Below are positions 59,368-64,000 of a DNA stretch of 64,000 bases, piece after piece. The notes beneath the pieces are model-generated. The model saw nothing but the letters and a program-made list of their open reading frames with translations. It was not told the DNA's origin and made no database searches. Every line of letters begins with the position of its first letter. Position 1 is the first letter of the stretch. The position numbers and the translations under genes were made by a program. The DNA comes from Holothuria scabra (lineage: Eukaryota > Echinodermata > Holothuroidea > Aspidochirotida > Holothuriidae): positions 12,294,001-12,358,000 of the forward strand of contig CM074184.1 of assembly GCA_037179385.1 (NCBI GenBank), read 5' to 3'.

Positions 59368-59867
59368 AACTTATTTGCATCTACACACCCTTGAAAATCG
59401 GAAAAGGGGACACCTTCCCGAAAACGCATGTTTCTCTTTCTTTCTTAGAAAAATAGACTTGGTAACCCAGGACATTGCCCCTCCCCTTACCTGCGCAACA
59501 GACTGGCTGTACGTAAGGCATATTCTTTGTTCATTCATGTTCTGAAAATATACATCTGGATGCGTATGTTCCGCACACACACTTTAAAAAGTTACAAAAA
59601 AATCGAATTCAAATGACGTTAAATGTTGCACCAGATTGCCCCCTGAGATACATGTTAAAGAAAATTTTTAAAGGGGAGAAGTAGTACTGATGATGGTTGT
59701 TGGAAATTAATTTGTAGTTAAGGTTTTATCTCAATTAAGACAAACTCTGAATACTTAATGCACCGCATATGTTGGAATTTTAAATCAAAAGCAGAATAAA
59801 ACGCAGAATAAAAATGTATTCTTTAGAATGAAAACCTTATACACATTCTAGCAATTAGTTTCACGGC
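59368..59867. other. Unclassified stretch
   Basis: No gene recognised. Confidence 0.5.
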
Positions 59868-60085
59868 CTAATTTTCCAACCTATTGGTTCAAGTCGAGCC
59901 GCCACGTCCTTTTTTCCAGTTGTGGCTCACTAGCTCGAGTTCCCCTATATTATGCGAAACATCACGCACAACGTTCTTTGGTATGACTCGACCTTGGAAT
60001 TGAACTCGGGCCTTCCGCGTGAGAGGCGGATGCACTTATTTCTTTTACTGGAAGGCGAACCCACTGGCTCACCTGTAAGAACTCA
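59868..60085 (-). repeat. SINE, copy 3, with tRNA-like head
   Basis: On the minus strand a tRNA-like head ('gtgagccagtgggttcgcc', then 'cacgcggaaggcccgagttc', with a B-box-like GAGTTCAATTCC) leads into 'gagtcataccaaagaacg', the body 'gtgagccacaactgg' and the 'cttgaaccaataggttgg' end. This is the most complete copy of the family in the window. Pol III transcription is inferred from the tRNA resemblance only. Confidence 0.75.
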
Positions 60086-60124
60086 AGCAATATGTACAAT
60101 ATTTACAGTGAGGAACCACGCGGT

Positions 60125-60480
60125 AGGTCACATTGTAACAAAACCGATCGAAAACTATGGGTAGATGCGCACCTTTTAACAAGGTGTTTCTTGATTGGCT
60201 GTTGGCATTTTATTGTATCGACTGTTTACTTTGTTGAGGGTTAGGAATTAGGGTTATCGACGGTTAGTGAGTAAGGAAATCGCTTCTCAAACAGTGCACA
60301 TCGCCCCAAAACTATATGAAATAAAGACATTCTAACAAAGCCGATCGGAATTTATACTATATGAGAAAAAGACATTTTAACAAACCGATCGAAAACTACG
60401 GTATATGAGATAAACACATTCTAACGAAGCCGATCGAAAGCTATATGGGACAAAGACATTCTAGCAAAGCCGATCGACGG
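60125..60480 (+). repeat. Minisatellite (about 40-45 bp units) interrupted by a MITE
   Basis: Units read 'ctatatgagataaagacatt' then 'ctaacaaagccgatcgaaa'. Four units run from about 60312 to 60480, and a partial unit lies at 60131-60158. The MITE 60164-60302 separates them. Confidence 0.8.
60164..60302 (+). mobile_element. ~140-bp MITE, copy 2
   Basis: The left end 'gatgcgcaccttttaac' and the right end (inverse gatgtgcactgtttgagaag) match those of 13208-13355, with the same internal 'gggttagg' and 'ttagggttatcg'. It is inserted within the minisatellite. Confidence 0.7.
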
Positions 60481-61576
60481 CCAAAATACAAGAAATGTTA
60501 CATACTTTTACGCCATTGTTTTCACGTTAACAAATTAGAAACATTTTATGATAAGGAATTCCATATACCATACACAATACGGCCCTTCAAATGCAAATAA
60601 AAAATCTAAGATTTTTCATAACTATTTTTCAGTAATGTGTGATTCTTGCTTTAATTTCAATGTTTTTTCGGATGGCAAAATTCAGAATTTTGTCATTTTG
60701 CCGAGTCAAAACATCTCGTCAAATTGGCAAAATTTGGAAAATTGCCATTTCGCCTAGTTAGAACCTTCGAGGCGAAATTCTATGGAAACGTTAATGTACC
60801 ATCAAATCAGGAACTTAGTCATCGCATTGATCTAAACATTTTGCGACAAAATGATGAAAATGGTCTTATTATCTAAACATTTTACAGAAAAGTGTGGCAA
60901 ACGTACAATATTTCAACAGGTCAACATTTTTGCACAAAATTGATAAATTACTCACTTATTTCAAGTTATAAATTTAGCATGTTGTCAATTTGCAGAAAAA
61001 TGACCGATTACGGATCTGCTTAAGATTCCTATTTCCACATTTTAAAGAGGTACAATAAAATGCACCGTCAGTAAAACTAAATACACATGTTTTCATAACG
61101 AATCACCACTCTATATCTGTGTTTGGGGCAATCTGAACTCTTGAGGCAGGAGATGGGGGTAAAACTTCCAGACTTCAGAGAGCCCCTCAAATTCGAATAT
61201 GGGGTTGGGGCAATCTCTCTTTTTCATTTTACTGTCTCAACGATTTTACCTTTGACTTTTTCCCGGGGCAGTTTACCTCTTTCCCTCTTGCTAGTTTGAT
61301 ATGTGTACAAGGTGTAACAACATATCAGACTCTACAATTAAGTCACTCTCTTTCAATTCTCTGCTACCTTCTCAAAAAGACCAGTATATTCCTTTTTCGT
61401 TGTTATTGGGACGTTAATATCAGCATAGTCTAAACGCCCTTAAAATTGAACACAACATCTACAAATCTAAAGTTTGTCATAGTTTTTACTTGAATGCTGT
61501 ACAAATCCGGGCTTGGTTTAATATCAAAACAACATCTGGCATTTAATTATCCTTTTAGAAGCAGGGCATCTGAACC
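60481..61576. other. Unclassified stretch
   Basis: No gene recognised; 'caaaattcagaattttg'-type simple words recur near 60660-60740 and again at 62130-62460. Confidence 0.45.
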
Positions 61577-61770
61577 AGCGTTTTAGTAGAGACCAACATA
61601 TCCAAGACCGAGACCAGAAGGTGTCGAGACCGAAAACTAGGGCAGAATTTGAGATCTGGACCGACAAAGTCCAAGACCGAGACTGAGACCGAATTTGCAC
61701 ATTACACAGAAAGACAAACTGTCCAAAATTTTGAATACTTTTGAGCATAATTTTATTACCTAATGATTCC
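61577..61770 (+). repeat. GTCTCG-rich hAT-like transposon end, copy 2
   Basis: CAGCGTTTTAGTAGAGACC followed by 'caagaccgagacc' words and 'ctgtccaaaattttgaatac', the inverse of 6721-6960. Only one end present. Confidence 0.6.
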
Positions 61771-64000
61771 ACTGTGTATCGTGGCATATTTCTTCTTCTT
61801 GTTGGTAAAGCGTCTGCACTCCTGGTTGCACCATAAACTCACCAAATTGGGAAAGGAACATAACTATGATACAAAATATCTGGTATGCATGAGTTATTTA
61901 TTTATTTTCTGCAAAACGAGGAATAAATTCGTTAAATGCGTAATTCATCAACTTTCCGTGAATTTTGAATTGTTAAAATATTGTAAGTTTGCATTTTATC
62001 ATTTTGTTTGCATTTTATCATTTTGTTACAAAATGTAAACATAATGCAGGGACTAGTTTCTTTCCTTGAAGGCACCTTAACGCTTCCGGGGAATTTCGCC
62101 GTTTAAACAAGATGATCTAACCAAGCAAGATGACAATTTTCTTAATTTTGCCATTTTGACCAAAAGTTCTAATTCGCCAATATGAGCTATTCCTAAATTT
62201 TACGATTTTGACGACAATTTTAAAGTCGTCAAAATGTTATTTTCTGTATTTTGCTATTTTGATGAGATGTTCTAACTCAGCAAAGTGACAATTTTCTGAA
62301 TTTTGTCAATTTGTCGAGACTTTTCAACTCGGCATATTGGCAACTTTCGGAATTTTAACGTTTTGACAAGTTAATTCGAAATTTCGAATTTTTGTCATTT
62401 TGAAGACTTAATTTTAGTCCTAAAAATGTCAATTCTACGAAAATTGTCATTTTGCTGAGAGAGTTTTTGTTTCTTTTGCCCGTCCCTTCTACGCTCCCGT
62501 GCCTTTCAGTTTCATGCGATCAAACATGTTCAGTCGCATAAAACTGGGTCGCGCGGGTGACGTGTACGAATGACCCATCACAAGGAGTTGCGTGGCAGTG
62601 AGTCACATAGTGTGGAAGGGACTTAACTGCTTCGCAATAAAAGCGTTGGAGCGAGCTCCCATTTCGCACGCGAAACACAGAGGTATCAGCCTCTTCATTA
62701 GCTTTAGAACTAAGTTTATGAAACGCGATTCGGCGGGTGAGCTTTATACGCAAGAAGCCTATATAAGGCCTACGAACCAGGCGAATTGTTCGCCTTGTTC
62801 GTTATTCTCCAAAACTTTAGTCTCGACGGTCTAACACTACTGCGACAAATGCAGTTTATTAAACTGATTGTAAGTTCATTGTCCCATAAAATTTAGGTGT
62901 ACACAATTGGAGTAGTTGGAGGCTTCAGGAAATCTTAATAGCAACGATGTTGGTTTACCTTCGTGTAGTTCAGTGACATTACTCTTAACATAACATTTTG
63001 TTACTTTCGAAGATCGGGTGGAAACTCTGTGCCTCCCCTTAACTCCGCTGAAAAAAAAAACTATTAAACGGAATTATTCTGTACCAATTAAGTGAGTACC
63101 CCGTGATGTTTATTGCAGGATTGTAGGTAACAGAGTTGATAGAGGCATGTTCTGCAGTCTTTTTCTAGGATCTCATAAGAAAGAATATATTTTTCAGGCA
63201 ATGTCCTACGAAACTTGTCTCAATATTTTTTTCCTAAATCAAGATACCTGTCTTCAGAATTCGTTGATTTTGTTCAAAATACTTACATTTTTCAACAAAG
63301 CGAATGTTATGCAATGTGGGCAAATTGTCTCTAACCCCTTGAGTTTTTCTTTGTAATTGAATGATATGTTTCCCCTTAAATGTTCGTTAATCTGTTCCAG
63401 TATACCTAACGTATCCCATATGTAGGGTAGAGGAAACAATAGTGTTTAATATCCCCCTCCCGCGGCATCAACTATAAAACATATTGGTGAAGGTGTGTCG
63501 TTAAATGTTATTTAACTAACTAACCTGCCTCGGCATCAAAGTCGTAAAAAATAGCATGCGTGGATGACACCACAGATTTACTTAAACGCACTGTATCTCA
63601 TTAAACAAAGACGTTAATTAAAAATTAATATCTTTAAAATGCATATGGTATTAAGATGCAGTTTTCACCGCCTGAAAGAGTTTTTCTGCATATTAAAGGA
63701 TTATGAAATGAATGCATTTCGTCTCCGAACAATCACTCTAAGATGCTAATCGGGTAACCTGCTCTTCTGAGAAGTTATTTAGTCTTGTTCATCGCTGCAA
63801 GAGGTCAGGGACGTACAAGGAGGGAGCGTCAAGGGCGATGTACGCATGCTAATGATGGAGCAACCGCTCTAGGGACAAATTAGTTTCGAAGGAAACACGT
63901 GATTCAATGAATTAATGCAAAAGATAATAAGCCAAGAAATTAGGAAGGGGATATTACTAGAGGGCCATCTTCCTGACCTAACTCGTTGGGTACTTGCCGA
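61771..64000. other. Unclassified stretch to the window end
   Basis: No supported gene. 62110-62460 is made of degenerate repeats of 'attttgccattttgac' type. 62560-62875 is CpG-richer and includes a promoter-like sequence (separate entry). A 'taactaactaac' tail near 63513-63524 may be a SINE remnant. Confidence 0.45.
62760..62875 (+). promoter_or_regulatory. Candidate TATA promoter with first-exon donor
   Basis: TATATAAG at 62760-62767 lies in a locally CpG-richer stretch, and a consensus splice donor GTAAGT lies at 62870-62875, about 80 bp beyond the position where a TATA box would place initiation. No downstream exon was recognised, so this may be chance. Confidence 0.3.

Noticed and set aside
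61763..62038. ORF starting with a hydrophobic helix (MIPLCIVAYFFFLLV)
   Set aside because: AT-rich DNA easily gives Phe/Leu runs; no motif follows, and the frame begins inside a repeat end.

Overview
The window looks like intergenic or intronic DNA from an animal, probably a marine invertebrate deuterostome. That guess rests on the AT-rich, repeat-dense composition, the many 'taggccta' words, the poly-G/poly-C runs, jockey/CR1/L2-type LINEs and a DIRS-order retrotransposon; I cannot name a species. There is no bacterial-style gene packing, no rRNA and no convincing intact host gene. Almost everything recognisable is a mobile element or its debris.

Layout. 1-2583: repeats A and B (both minus) followed by a 5'-truncated, broken LINE. 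2584-4753: first copy of composite repeat C, including module D. 4.8-12.3 kb: mostly unclassified sequence with a transposon end, a direct pair of ~250-bp MITEs and a SINE. 12.3-18.1 kb: members of an AT-rich family E, a LINE 3' remnant, and a 2001-bp hAT-like element with a perfect 8-bp target duplication. 18.7-21.1 kb: repeats A and B. 21.1-30.1 kb: a second copy of C split twice, first by a 4.25-kb tyrosine-recombinase retrotransposon with split direct repeats (Ngaro/PAT-like, minus strand), then by an unclassified 2.97-kb TIR element with a 4-bp target duplication. 30.1-33.7 kb: another A, a third C and a tandem duplication of D. 35.8-39.0 kb: a LINE with an uninterrupted endonuclease-reverse transcriptase frame of 966 codons, the only long coding region. 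39-64 kb: more hAT-like elements, SINEs, three further TIR elements or MITEs, two more LINE fragments (47.6-48.5 and 51.4-53.0 kb), two minisatellites and a (AT)n(GT)n array.

How the parts relate. The intact LINE supplies the kind of endonuclease/reverse transcriptase that non-autonomous elements depend on, but nothing here shows which LINE mobilises these SINEs. The Ngaro-like element carries gag, RT-RNase H and tyrosine recombinase remnants between A1 and B1-A2-B2 repeats; it is disabled by stops, frameshifts and loss of an RT catalytic aspartate. Comparing the three C copies gives empty sites that fix the ends of both insertions. Possible host signals are limited to two exon-like open segments and one TATA-type promoter-like sequence, all unproven.
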